The translations under genes were made by a program, and so were the position numbers. From Vicingaceae bacterium (GTDB taxonomy: Bacteria; Bacteroidota; Bacteroidia; Flavobacteriales_E; Vicingaceae): a stretch of 42,246 bases of DNA. The stretch lies in contig JARGOE010000012.1 of NCBI GenBank assembly GCA_029210015.1, positions 1-42,246 on the forward strand, given 5' to 3'. Below, piece after piece: positions 25,685 to 33,394 of the stretch (position 1 is its first letter; each line of letters begins with the position of its first letter). The notes under the pieces are model-generated. The model searched no databases and was not told the origin of the DNA. It saw only the letters and a program-made list of their open reading frames with translations.

Positions 25685-27670
25685 TTATATTTTAACTCCA
25701 ATCACACAAACATCGTCTAATTGCTCAAGATTCCCCCTCCACTCTTCAAATTCGGTTTCTAACTCTATCATTTGTTTTGAGAATTCTTTTTTACTTATTC
25801 CTAACATCAATTCTCTAAACCTTTTGTACATGTATTTCTTCCCCTTTTCTCCTCCGAATTGATCAGGATATCCATCTGAGAAAAGATAAACTGTATCTCC
25901 CTTTGCTAATGCCAACTTATGATTTGTGAAAGGTTTAATATCATTAAATTGCCCAATGGGTTGTTTATCTCCCTTAACTTCTTTTAAGCTATTTTCTTTA
26001 ATATAAAATAAAGAATTAATTGCCCCAGCATATTCTAACTCGTTATTATCTTTATCAAAACTACATAAAGATATATCCATACCGTCTTTTACATCTTCAC
26101 CACTCTTTTTAAATGCATCAATTACTAACTCAGCAGTTTTGTCTAAAATTTTTGCTGGTTCAATTAAATTGAAATCATTTACTGCCCTATTCAACGCATT
26201 ATTACACACTACACTCACCATTGCTCCAGGCACTCCATGACCAGTACAATCAGCAACAGCAATTAACTTCTTACCTGCTTTTTCCATGTACCAATAAAAA
26301 TCTCCAGCAACTATATCTTTAGGTTTGTAAAGCACAAACGAATTTGGAAAAGACATCTTTATCTTATCAACTGATGGCAAGATGGCTGTTTGTATCCGTT
26401 TAGCATAATTTATACTATCGGTAATTTCTTTGTTTTTTTCTTCAACTATTAACTTTTGTTGTTCAATAGTTGCTTTTTGTTTATTTGTTATTTTTAGTCT
26501 ATTAAATATTATGACAGAAAATATAATAACAATAAACAAAATCAAACCACCTCCATATAAAAACATTTTTTGCTGATTCAATTCTTGTTGGTGTTGCATT
26601 ACTTGAATACGTTCATGTTCAACCCTTGCTAAACTATCAGCCATTATTTGTTTGTCAAAATTAAACTGCATCTCTTTTTGGGTTAATTCCCTAGTATTCT
26701 TTTCATTAAAAACACTATCCTTATAAAGGATATGTTTCTTAAAGTACTTAAGTGATTGCTTATAATTTTTGTCATCTGTATAAGCATTACTTAGGTTAAA
26801 AGCAGCAGATGACAATTCATTTTTCCGACCCATTTTAAGATAACTATCATAAGCTAAATGCCCTTCTTTTATAGCATTTTTAGTATCATTAATTTTTAAA
26901 TAAAAAGCCACCAAATTAGAATGGTGCCGAGCTATACCAGCCTCATTTCCGTTTTCCAAATGAATTTGGTATCCTTTTTCTAAATACTTTATAGCTTTAT
27001 CATATTTTTTTTGTCTAAAATATACCGCTCCAATATTATTATAGCTTTGTGCTATATTATTTTCATTTTTAATCTCAAGAGCAGCATCTAAACTCTTAGT
27101 ATAACAATCCAAAGCTTTATCATAATCTTTCAATCTTCTATAAATCATCCCCATGGCATTATAACTAGCAGAATAACCATCTTTATGATTATTTTTAATA
27201 GCTAAATCTAAACTTATATTCACATATTCCAAGGCTTTATCATAGTCTTCCATCTCACGGTAAATCACTGCTATATTCTTCAAAGTAGTTCCAACTTCAT
27301 CTTTAGAAATTACATTCTCAATTTTCAAACATTTTTGATAATAACCAAGTGCTTCAGAATAACTCCCTTCTCTACGAGAGATAATTCCCATTCCATTATA
27401 AGAAGTGGCTAATTGCATTTTAAAATACTTAGCAGTATCTGATTTAACAAAAGATTCAGCTAAAGGCATTGCTTTCAACCAATACTTTTTAGCCATTTGT
27501 TGATCTATTCGATAAGAATTTGAACCAATATCATTATATAAGGCTAGCAAAACTGAATCATCTTTTTCAGAACGAACTTCTTTCATTAATGAATCTAATT
27601 TGTCTTGATTTGCTTTTAATCCAAACGGAAAAACAAGTACTATAAATAATATACTTAATGTAATTCTCAT
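25685..27670 (-). CDS. TPR sensor-type PP2C (SpoIIE-like) phosphatase
   Basis: A 661-residue protein. A signal peptide (about 1-20) is followed by about seven TPR units from residue 40 to 330 (for example NHKDGYSASYNAMGMIYRRL). A coiled segment and one membrane helix follow (FLYGGGLILFIVIIFSVIIF, about 368-388), then a coiled linker (EEKNKEITDSINYAKRIQTA, then IL). The C-terminal SpoIIE/PP2C domain has the metal-site motifs AGDFYWYMEKAGKK, AVADCTGHGVPGAMVS and the late LFSDGYPDQFGGEKGKK. The layout, extracytoplasmic TPR plus cytoplasmic Ser/Thr phosphatase, is a frequent Bacteroidota signalling protein. It may act on an anti-sigma-factor antagonist, which is not encoded nearby. ATGA overlap with the upstream TPR lipoprotein gene links the two. 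Confidence 0.9.
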   Translation of the reverse strand: MRITLSILFIVLVFPFGLKANQDKLDSLMKEVRSEKDDSVLLALYNDIGSNSYRIDQQMAKKYWLKAMPLAESFVKSDTAKYFKMQLATSYNGMGIISRREGSYSEALGYYQKCLKIENVISKDEVGTTLKNIAVIYREMEDYDKALEYVNISLDLAIKNNHKDGYSASYNAMGMIYRRLKDYDKALDCYTKSLDAALEIKNENNIAQSYNNIGAVYFRQKKYDKAIKYLEKGYQIHLENGNEAGIARHHSNLVAFYLKINDTKNAIKEGHLAYDSYLKMGRKNELSSAAFNLSNAYTDDKNYKQSLKYFKKHILYKDSVFNEKNTRELTQKEMQFNFDKQIMADSLARVEHERIQVMQHQQELNQQKMFLYGGGLILFIVIIFSVIIFNRLKITNKQKATIEQQKLIVEEKNKEITDSINYAKRIQTAILPSVDKIKMSFPNSFVLYKPKDIVAGDFYWYMEKAGKKLIAVADCTGHGVPGAMVSVVCNNALNRAVNDFNLIEPAKILDKTAELVIDAFKKSGEDVKDGMDISLCSFDKDNNELEYAGAINSLFYIKENSLKEVKGDKQPIGQFNDIKPFTNHKLALAKGDTVYLFSDGYPDQFGGEKGKKYMYKRFRELMLGISKKEFSKQMIELETEFEEWRGNLEQLDDVCVIGVKI

Positions 27671-28689
27671 TTCTTTAATACGCGCTCCAATGCTAAAGCA
27701 GCCTCAGTATATTGTGGGTTTAATTTTAATGCTTGTCTCAAATCTTTTTCGGCTAATTTATACTGTTTAGTTTCTTCATAACACAAACCTCTATTATAAT
27801 AAGCTTCCAAATATCTGGGCTCAACAGCTATTGCTTTAGTATAATAATCTATTGCAACATCATAAACTTTTAAATACACTTGGTGTATATATCCTAAATT
27901 AAAATAAGGTTCACGATACTCTTCAATTTTTAAAATTTTATGATACGTTTCGATTGCTTCATTATAATCTTCATTATGCTGGCAGCACATCGCATAAGCA
28001 TAAAGAGCTTCTAGACTTTCTGGTTGAAGACGTAAAGCATTTTTTAAATACCCTTTGGCTAAATCTAAATCTATATAAAAATGCAGCAACCCTAAATGAA
28101 CATAACCATTATAAAAATCATTTTCTTGCTCTATGGCCGTTTTATAACTTGAAATAGCTAAAGTGGTATCTCTTTGCTCTTCAAACACCATTCCTTTCAA
28201 GTAATAAGCCTCTGCATTATAAATATCAATTTTTAGAGCTGCATCCGCATAATTGATAGCTTGCTTATAATCTCTTGCTATTAAAGCCAACCAACCCAAT
28301 TCAATTCTTGCAGGTACATTATCATTATCTAATAACATACATTTATCTAAAACTTGTTTTGATTCAATTAGCTTATCTTGATTTTTTAATAATTCTGCTT
28401 TAAGTAAATAATATTCTGGTTGGGTTGAATCAATCTTTAAAGCTCTATCAATATCATCAACAGCCAATGATAAATCACCATATTTTAAATACAATTTTGA
28501 TCTTTTTAAATAAAGTGAGGTGTTATTAATATCTTGCTTTAATAAATCATTTATAGCTCTAAATTCAGCTACTTTTTCTGATTCTGAAGTATCAGTAATA
28601 GGGGTTTCTAAAACCTCTGTATCTGTTTTACCTCCTCCACATGAAATTAATAGTGCGGCTAAAAAACTTAATGTTAAAATTTTATTCAT
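27667..28689 (-). CDS. TPR lipoprotein
   Basis: A 340-residue lipoprotein (MNKILTLSFLAALLISC, lipid Cys 17, then GGG). About eight TPR units fill residues 45-335, with canonical A/G/Y and W/L/Y positions, for example YNAEAYYLKGMVFEEQRDTT and EAYYNRGLCYEETKQYKLAE. There is no catalytic domain. Its last four bases overlap the start of the phosphatase gene (ATGA), so the two proteins may meet in the periplasm. The TPR-lipoprotein could be a partner or ligand presenter for the phosphatase's own TPR part; this is inference. The recA terminator lies just upstream, so a promoter should lie between 28690 and about 28698, or readthrough occurs. Confidence 0.85.
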   Translation of the reverse strand: MNKILTLSFLAALLISCGGGKTDTEVLETPITDTSESEKVAEFRAINDLLKQDINNTSLYLKRSKLYLKYGDLSLAVDDIDRALKIDSTQPEYYLLKAELLKNQDKLIESKQVLDKCMLLDNDNVPARIELGWLALIARDYKQAINYADAALKIDIYNAEAYYLKGMVFEEQRDTTLAISSYKTAIEQENDFYNGYVHLGLLHFYIDLDLAKGYLKNALRLQPESLEALYAYAMCCQHNEDYNEAIETYHKILKIEEYREPYFNLGYIHQVYLKVYDVAIDYYTKAIAVEPRYLEAYYNRGLCYEETKQYKLAEKDLRQALKLNPQYTEAALALERVLKK

Positions 28690-28698
28690 AATTCAACT

Positions 28699-28734
28699 AA
28701 AAAAAAGAGTCCTTTCAAAATATTGAAAGGACTC
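28699..28734 (-). terminator. recA terminator
   Basis: A 12-bp perfect stem (GAGTCCTTTCAA / TTGAAAGGACTC) with a 4-base loop (AATA on the plus strand) is followed on the minus strand by T8 (28706-28699). It lies 22 bases past the recA stop and 10 bases before the next gene's start. Confidence 0.93.
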
Positions 28735-28756
28735 AAAGTTAATTATTTATAAAAGA

Positions 28757-29755
28757 CTATTTATCATTTAATACGGCAACAATTTTTTGCTCTAACTCTT
28801 CCATTAATTCAGGATTATCTTCTAATAATTGTTTTACAGCATCTCTTCCTTGACCTAACTTTGTATCACCATAGCTAAACCAACTTCCAGCCTTTTTAAT
28901 AATATCATGCTCTACTCCTATGTCAATTATTTCCCCAACTTTAGAAATACCTCCTCCATACATAATATCGAACTCTGCTTTACGGAAAGGTGGAGCCACT
29001 TTATTTTTAACCACTTTCATTCTAGTACGGTTACCAATAACCTCATCTCCATTTTTAATTTGAGATGATCTTCTAATATCTAAACGAACTGAAGCATAAA
29101 ATTTAAGGGCATTACCACCAGTAGTTGTTTCTGGGTTACCAAACATCACACCAATTTTCTCTCTTAACTGATTAATAAAAATAGTACAACAGTTTGCTTT
29201 TTTTATTGAACTGGTAAGTTTTCTTAAAGCCTTAGACATTAAGCGAGCTTGTAATCCCATTTGAGAATCGCCCATCTCTCCTTCAATTTCCGCTTTTGGA
29301 GTTAAAGCAGCAACAGAATCTACTATTAATAAATCAATAGCTCCTGAACGAATTAAATTATCAGCAATTTCTAAAGCTTGCTCACCATTATCTGGTTGAG
29401 AAATAATTAAATCATCAATATTTACGCCTAAAGCTTGAGCATAAGAAGCATCAAAAGCATGTTCTGCATCGATAAATGCAGCAATTCCGCCTTGTTTTTG
29501 ACATTCAGCAATTGCATGAATAGTTAACGTAGTTTTACCTGATGATTCTGGACCATAGATTTCAACTATTCTACCTTTTGGATACCCTTTAATTCCTAAA
29601 GCTAAATCTAAAGTTAAAGATCCAGTAGGAATTACATCAACATCTACCACAGCATTATCTCCTAATTTCATTATGGTACCTTTTCCATAAGATTTTTCCA
29701 ATCGATCCATTGTCAATTGAAGTGCTTTTAATTTTTCTGCATTTGCTTCTGCCAT
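28757..29755 (-). CDS. recA: Recombinase RecA
   Basis: RecA forms ATP-dependent filaments on single-stranded DNA for recombination and the DNA-damage response. From ATG 29755 it has 332 residues. Walker A is GPESSGKT (68-75). Other hallmarks are the catalytic-loop region [40 protein letters not shown] and [14 protein letters not shown]. The C-terminus is acidic but short ([13 protein letters not shown]). The longer in-frame start at 29794 adds [13 protein letters not shown], with no family match, and would lie on the promoter region. No lexA is in the window, so SOS control cannot be inferred from neighbours. A strong terminator follows. Confidence 0.98.
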   Translation of the reverse strand: MAEANAEKLKALQLTMDRLEKSYGKGTIMKLGDNAVVDVDVIPTGSLTLDLALGIKGYPKGRIVEIYGPESSGKTTLTIHAIAECQKQGGIAAFIDAEHAFDASYAQALGVNIDDLIISQPDNGEQALEIADNLIRSGAIDLLIVDSVAALTPKAEIEGEMGDSQMGLQARLMSKALRKLTSSIKKANCCTIFINQLREKIGVMFGNPETTTGGNALKFYASVRLDIRRSSQIKNGDEVIGNRTRMKVVKNKVAPPFRKAEFDIMYGGGISKVGEIIDIGVEHDIIKKAGSWFSYGDTKLGQGRDAVKQLLEDNPELMEELEQKIVAVLNDK

Positions 29756-29796
29756 GATATATTTATTTTTATTTTGAGTAATTATTTTTAACACTA

Positions 29797-29804
29797 CAAA
29801 TATA
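29797..29804 (-). promoter_or_regulatory. Putative recA -7 element (TATATTTG)
   Basis: TATATTTG on the minus strand matches TAnnTTTG, 41 bases before ATG 29755. The upstream TTG is only about 14 bases away, shorter than the usual 17-23, so the -33 box is uncertain. Confidence 0.4.
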
Positions 29805-29815
29805 GGTTAAAATAT

Positions 29816-29828
29816 CTACAATTTGTAG
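29816..29828. promoter_or_regulatory. Palindrome CTACAATTTGTAG upstream of recA
   Basis: A 13-base near-perfect dyad, CTACAA-T-TTGTAG, sits 11 bases upstream of the recA -7 element, where a repressor could block RNA polymerase. A half-site CTACAAAT recurs at 29794-29801, over the -7 box. Confidence 0.35.
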
Positions 29829-29884
29829 TTTTATAAAAATACAGATATAATTAACTGATTATCATATAATTATTTTTTATCGAA

Positions 29885-30352
29885 TTAGCTTAAATCAAGC
29901 TCATTTAAAATTTGTTGGGTATGATTTTTAGTTTTCACCTTACGAATTATCTTAATTATATCTCCATTTTCATCTATCACAAAAGTGGTTCTGTGGATGC
30001 CATCATAAACTTTTCCCATAAACTTTTTCTCCCCCCAAACTCCATAATTGTTTAATACTTCTCTATCGGTATCTGCTAATAAATTAAAAGGTAAGTTATG
30101 CTTATCTATAAACTTTTGGTGTTTCTTTTCATCATCTGCACTTACACCAATTACCTCAAAACCATCTTTAATTAAGGTTTCATAATTGTCTCTTAAATCG
30201 CAAGATTCTACTGTACAACCAGGGGTTAAATCTTTAGGATAAAAATAAAGTATTACCTTTTTACCTTTATAATCAGCAATACGATGAATCTTACCTGTTT
30301 GATCTGTTACGTTGAAATCTGGAGCTTTATCGCCCTCTTTTAAATGAAACAT
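29885..30352 (-). CDS. bcp: Thiol peroxidase / peroxiredoxin Bcp
   Basis: A 155-residue atypical two-Cys peroxiredoxin that reduces hydrogen peroxide and organic peroxides. The active-site motif is DLTPGCTVESCDLRD: C46 is the peroxidatic Cys and C51 the resolving Cys, the five-residue spacing of E. coli Bcp. APDFNVTDQTG and VILYFYPK precede it and GVSADDEKKHQKF follows. It is a cytoplasmic protein without a signal peptide. On the minus strand it lies 79 bases downstream of lgt and 129 bases upstream of recA. It may have its own promoter (TACTTTG around 30380, one T short of consensus), though this is weak. Confidence 0.96.
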   Translation of the reverse strand: MFHLKEGDKAPDFNVTDQTGKIHRIADYKGKKVILYFYPKDLTPGCTVESCDLRDNYETLIKDGFEVIGVSADDEKKHQKFIDKHNLPFNLLADTDREVLNNYGVWGEKKFMGKVYDGIHRTTFVIDENGDIIKIIRKVKTKNHTQQILNELDLS

Positions 30353-30431
30353 AGCTTGTAGTTTTTACACTTACAAAGTAGCTCATTTTGAAATTAAAAC
30401 TTAGAAAAATTCGCTTTAATTTATCAACAAA

Positions 30432-31598
30432 TTATACGCTTGATTTTGATTTTTTGGTAAAATACCAAACCCCAACAGCTCCCATAATAAATAAAAGCAC
30501 TGCAATAATTTCTGCTTGAGTGGCTTCTATTCCAAAAATGTTATAGTTACTGTTTATTCGTATTTTTTCTATAAAGAAACGCTCTACACCATTAAACATT
30601 AAGTAAACAGAAAACATTACTCCTGCTACTTTTATTTTATTACGAACCCCCCAAAGTATTCCGAAAATAATAAATGACATTACCGTTTCGTAAAAAGGAG
30701 TTGGCCAAGCATTCCCAGTATAAGTCATTCCATCAACTAATACTGGTCGTCCAACTTCTCCTAAATCTATTCCACTAATATTGCCTAAGTAATCAAACTT
30801 CCACATCCATTCTGGTAAAAAGCTAATTGCATCTGGCATAGGCAAGTCGTTTGGTATACCCCAATCTCCATCACCAGAAAGCTGGCAACCTATACGTCCA
30901 ATTCCATAAGCTAACATTAACGTTGGTGCACAAGCATCAACCACATGAACTACTTTTAGCCCTTTTTTGTAAGCATAATAAATTACAGACCCTCCTCCTA
31001 TTATCAATCCTCCATAAATACTTAATCCCGAACCTGAAAAGATAACTTCAATTGGATCGGCAACTAATCTATCTATATCTTCAATGGCATCAAATAACTT
31101 TGCTCCAATAATACCTGCAATAGCAGCAACAAAAGTCATTGGACCAACTTCTTGGAAAGGGTGTACTGTTTCTTCTACTTCTTTAGGCTCTGGTAAACGC
31201 TTTTTTTCAGCATCTCTATATTTTAAGTAAGCCATTACTCCACCTATTAATAAACCTCCAAAGATATTTCCTTGGGTTGATAAAATGTAATCTGGCAAAC
31301 CTTCATGTTTGCTTACTATTTCTGAGTAATTAAGAATTACACCTAATAATTTATACCCTACCAAAAAGCCAAACAAACCATTAGTTACCAATTCGTTTAC
31401 ACTTGCTTTTTCTCCTACAATTACTTTTTTTGTGGTAGCTAACAACAAACCTTCACGCTCCTTACGTTTCATTTCTAGCGTCCAAACATAATTACCTGCA
31501 ATAAATGCTATCGCAACCATAAACCCAAACATTGGTAATGGAAAGGTAAAGTTTAGTCCGAACAGGTAATTGGTTAAGTCTGATAGGTATGGGAACAT
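30432..31598 (-). CDS. lgt: Prolipoprotein diacylglyceryl transferase
   Basis: Lgt adds diacylglycerol to the lipobox Cys of prolipoproteins, the first step in maturing the lipoproteins encoded in this window. The protein has 388 residues, longer than the usual 260-300. Extra sequence falls in the region of residues about 45-160, where charged loops separate membrane segments. The signature AYGIGRIGCQLSGDGDWGIP is intact, and so are WPTPFYET and GVERFFIEKIRIN, which carry catalytic arginines of the family. About seven to nine hydrophobic segments are present. mtaB ends seven bases upstream of the lgt start, so the two are cotranscribed. Confidence 0.95.
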   Translation of the reverse strand: MFPYLSDLTNYLFGLNFTFPLPMFGFMVAIAFIAGNYVWTLEMKRKEREGLLLATTKKVIVGEKASVNELVTNGLFGFLVGYKLLGVILNYSEIVSKHEGLPDYILSTQGNIFGGLLIGGVMAYLKYRDAEKKRLPEPKEVEETVHPFQEVGPMTFVAAIAGIIGAKLFDAIEDIDRLVADPIEVIFSGSGLSIYGGLIIGGGSVIYYAYKKGLKVVHVVDACAPTLMLAYGIGRIGCQLSGDGDWGIPNDLPMPDAISFLPEWMWKFDYLGNISGIDLGEVGRPVLVDGMTYTGNAWPTPFYETVMSFIIFGILWGVRNKIKVAGVMFSVYLMFNGVERFFIEKIRINSNYNIFGIEATQAEIIAVLLFIMGAVGVWYFTKKSKSSV

Positions 31599-31605
31599 AA
31601 TAGAT

Positions 31606-32934
31606 TTATATAGTTAAAATGTTTTCAGCAACTATTTTTACATTTTCTACCTCAACAACTCCATCTGTATCAAAACCTTTAAGGGTTACTGAACAAATTT
31701 GGTTTTCTAACTCCTTTGCATAAGGCACTTTTACTTTAATGTAATTATCTGTAAAACCATTTAAATAGTTTTCGTGTTGTTCTGATTCGAATAGGACATG
31801 ATAAGTTTTACCAATATGCTGCTCGTAAAAAGCTCTTCTTTTTTTATCTGATAAAATATGAAGCATCTTACTTCTTTTAGCTCTTTCTTCTTTTGGCACT
31901 ACTCCATCCATTTTTATGGCTGTTGTGTTTTGTCGTTCAGAATAAGTAAACACATGCAAGTAAGAAACATCTAATTCATTTAAAAAATTGTATGTAATTA
32001 AGAATTCTTCTTCTGTTTCCCCGGGAAAACCAACTATTACATCAACACCAATACAAGCGTGAGGCATTAATTTTTTAATAGTAGCAACTCTATCAACATA
32101 TAAATCACTTAAATATTTTCTACGCATTGCTTTTAGCAATTTGTCAGAACCCGATTGTAATGGAATATGAAAATGTGGCATAAACTTATTAGAAGTTGAC
32201 ACAAACTCAATAATGTCATTGTTCAATAAGTTAGGTTCAATTGAGCTTATTCTAAATCGCTCTACTCCATCTATCTTATCTAATTCTTTTACTAGTTCAT
32301 AAAAGTTCTCGTCATCGCCTTGTCCGAAATCACCAATATTAACACCAGTTAACACTACTTCTTTAGCAGCAGATTTAGCGACATCTTTAGCAACTTTCAA
32401 GGTTTCTTCAATAGAATTATTTCTGCTTTTACCTCTTGCTAAAGGAATGGTACAAAACGTACAAAAGTAATCACAGCCATCTTGTATTTTAAGGAAAGAA
32501 CGTGTTCTATCTCCTTTAGAATACGATGGAACAAAAGTGTTTACCTCTTTAATTTTTGATGCAACAACTTTGGTTTCTTCAAACTTTTCTAAATTATTGA
32601 TGTGTTCAATTATCTTAAACTTTTCAGAAGCTCCCAAAACCATATCTACCCCATAAATTTGAGCAATTTCTTCAGGTTTTAATTGTGCGTAACAACCAAT
32701 AATAGCAACAAAAGCATCTGGATTAACCTTTAAGGCTTTTTTTACCAATTGCTTGCATTTTTTATCAGCATTTTCGGTAACCGAACAAGTATTAATTACA
32801 TACACATCTGGTGTGTCATTAAAATCTACACGAGCATAACCTTCATCTACAAACATTCGAGCAATAGAAGAAGACTCAGAAAAGTTGAGTTTACAACCTA
32901 AAGTGTATAACGATACTTTTTTATTCGGATTCAT
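31606..32934 (-). CDS. mtaB: tRNA t6A37 methylthiotransferase MtaB
   Basis: MtaB converts t6A to ms2t6A at position 37 of tRNAs, using SAM and two iron-sulfur clusters. Of 442 residues, the N-terminal UPF0004 domain supplies C14 (TLGCKLN), C50 (INTCSVT) and C81 (IIGCYAQ) for the auxiliary cluster. The radical SAM motif C154-X3-C158-X2-C161 is in GCDYFCTFCTIP. A C-terminal TRAM-like domain starts near residue 375. The short length and TLGCKLN favour MtaB over MiaB. The ATG at 32934 follows a TACCTTTG -7 element by only seven bases. Confidence 0.95.
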   Translation of the reverse strand: MNPNKKVSLYTLGCKLNFSESSSIARMFVDEGYARVDFNDTPDVYVINTCSVTENADKKCKQLVKKALKVNPDAFVAIIGCYAQLKPEEIAQIYGVDMVLGASEKFKIIEHINNLEKFEETKVVASKIKEVNTFVPSYSKGDRTRSFLKIQDGCDYFCTFCTIPLARGKSRNNSIEETLKVAKDVAKSAAKEVVLTGVNIGDFGQGDDENFYELVKELDKIDGVERFRISSIEPNLLNNDIIEFVSTSNKFMPHFHIPLQSGSDKLLKAMRRKYLSDLYVDRVATIKKLMPHACIGVDVIVGFPGETEEEFLITYNFLNELDVSYLHVFTYSERQNTTAIKMDGVVPKEERAKRSKMLHILSDKKRRAFYEQHIGKTYHVLFESEQHENYLNGFTDNYIKVKVPYAKELENQICSVTLKGFDTDGVVEVENVKIVAENILTI

Positions 32935-32941
32935 AAGGCTG

Positions 32942-32949
32942 CAAAGGTA
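32942..32949 (-). promoter_or_regulatory. Putative promoter of mtaB (TTG-N19-TACCTTTG)
   Basis: TACCTTTG on the minus strand lies 7 bases before the mtaB ATG. A TTG (plus strand CAA, 32969-32971) is 19 bases upstream of it, the best-spaced -33/-7 pair in the window. Initiation this close to the ATG would give a nearly leaderless mRNA. Confidence 0.5.
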
Positions 32950-32960
32950 AGTATTACCTT
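32944..32960. repeat. Inverted repeat AAGGTAA/TTACCTT over the mtaB promoter
   Basis: Two perfect 7-base arms (32944-32950 and 32954-32960) are separated by GTA. One arm contains the -7 element and the other the stop codon of the upstream lipoprotein gene. There is no T tract after it, so an operator is as likely as a terminator. Confidence 0.55.
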
Positions 32961-33394
32961 ACAAACACCAATTCAAATTTATTGAATTTAAGTAATGGAG
33001 TCTGATTGTAGACTAAAGTTGGTTTAATGGTAAATGTTGTATCTCCCTTTGGGATGAAATTTCCATCCAGTTTTCCATAAAACTTCCAATTTGTAATTCC
33101 ATTAGCTTTTACTTTTATTTCATTTTCTTTAGGTCTAGCTGCTAAAGGATCCAGTCCTCCTTTTAATATTTGTTGTTCTCCTCTAAAAAACTCAAAATCC
33201 ATTACCATATTAGGCTCAACTTGATACTCAATATCACAATCTAAATAAAAATCAATTTGTCGATCTTTTTCACATTCAAGATCAACAGTAAGAGTTGAAT
33301 TTTTAATTAAATCAACCCTTTGTAATTCTTCTTGACAAGAAATAAAAAGCATTGAATTTAAAAGGAATATTAAAGATGTTAGTATTGGTTTCAT
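32954..33394 (-). CDS. Small lipoprotein, function unknown
   Basis: A 146-residue lipoprotein (signal peptide MKPILTSLIFLLNSMLFISC, lipid Cys 20). The mature start QEEL is acidic at +2/+3. This is like the lipoprotein export signal known from Capnocytophaga, so it may be surface exposed. The rest is beta-rich, with two Cys in DLECEKDRQIDFYLDCDIEY and a final LLKFNKFELVFVR. No family is recognised. The ATG overlaps the CotH gene stop by one base (TAATG), which implies coupled translation with that secreted protein. Confidence 0.7.
   Translation of the reverse strand: MKPILTSLIFLLNSMLFISCQEELQRVDLIKNSTLTVDLECEKDRQIDFYLDCDIEYQVEPNMVMDFEFFRGEQQILKGGLDPLAARPKENEIKVKANGITNWKFYGKLDGNFIPKGDTTFTIKPTLVYNQTPLLKFNKFELVFVR

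Noticed and set aside
25684-25701. Longer ABC-F start overlapping the phosphatase gene
   Set aside because: It adds MELKYN only; the ATG at 25683 is one base from the stop of the phosphatase and matches ABC-F N-termini.
29756-29794. Longer recA start
   Set aside because: It adds 13 residues with no RecA match, in the promoter and leader region.
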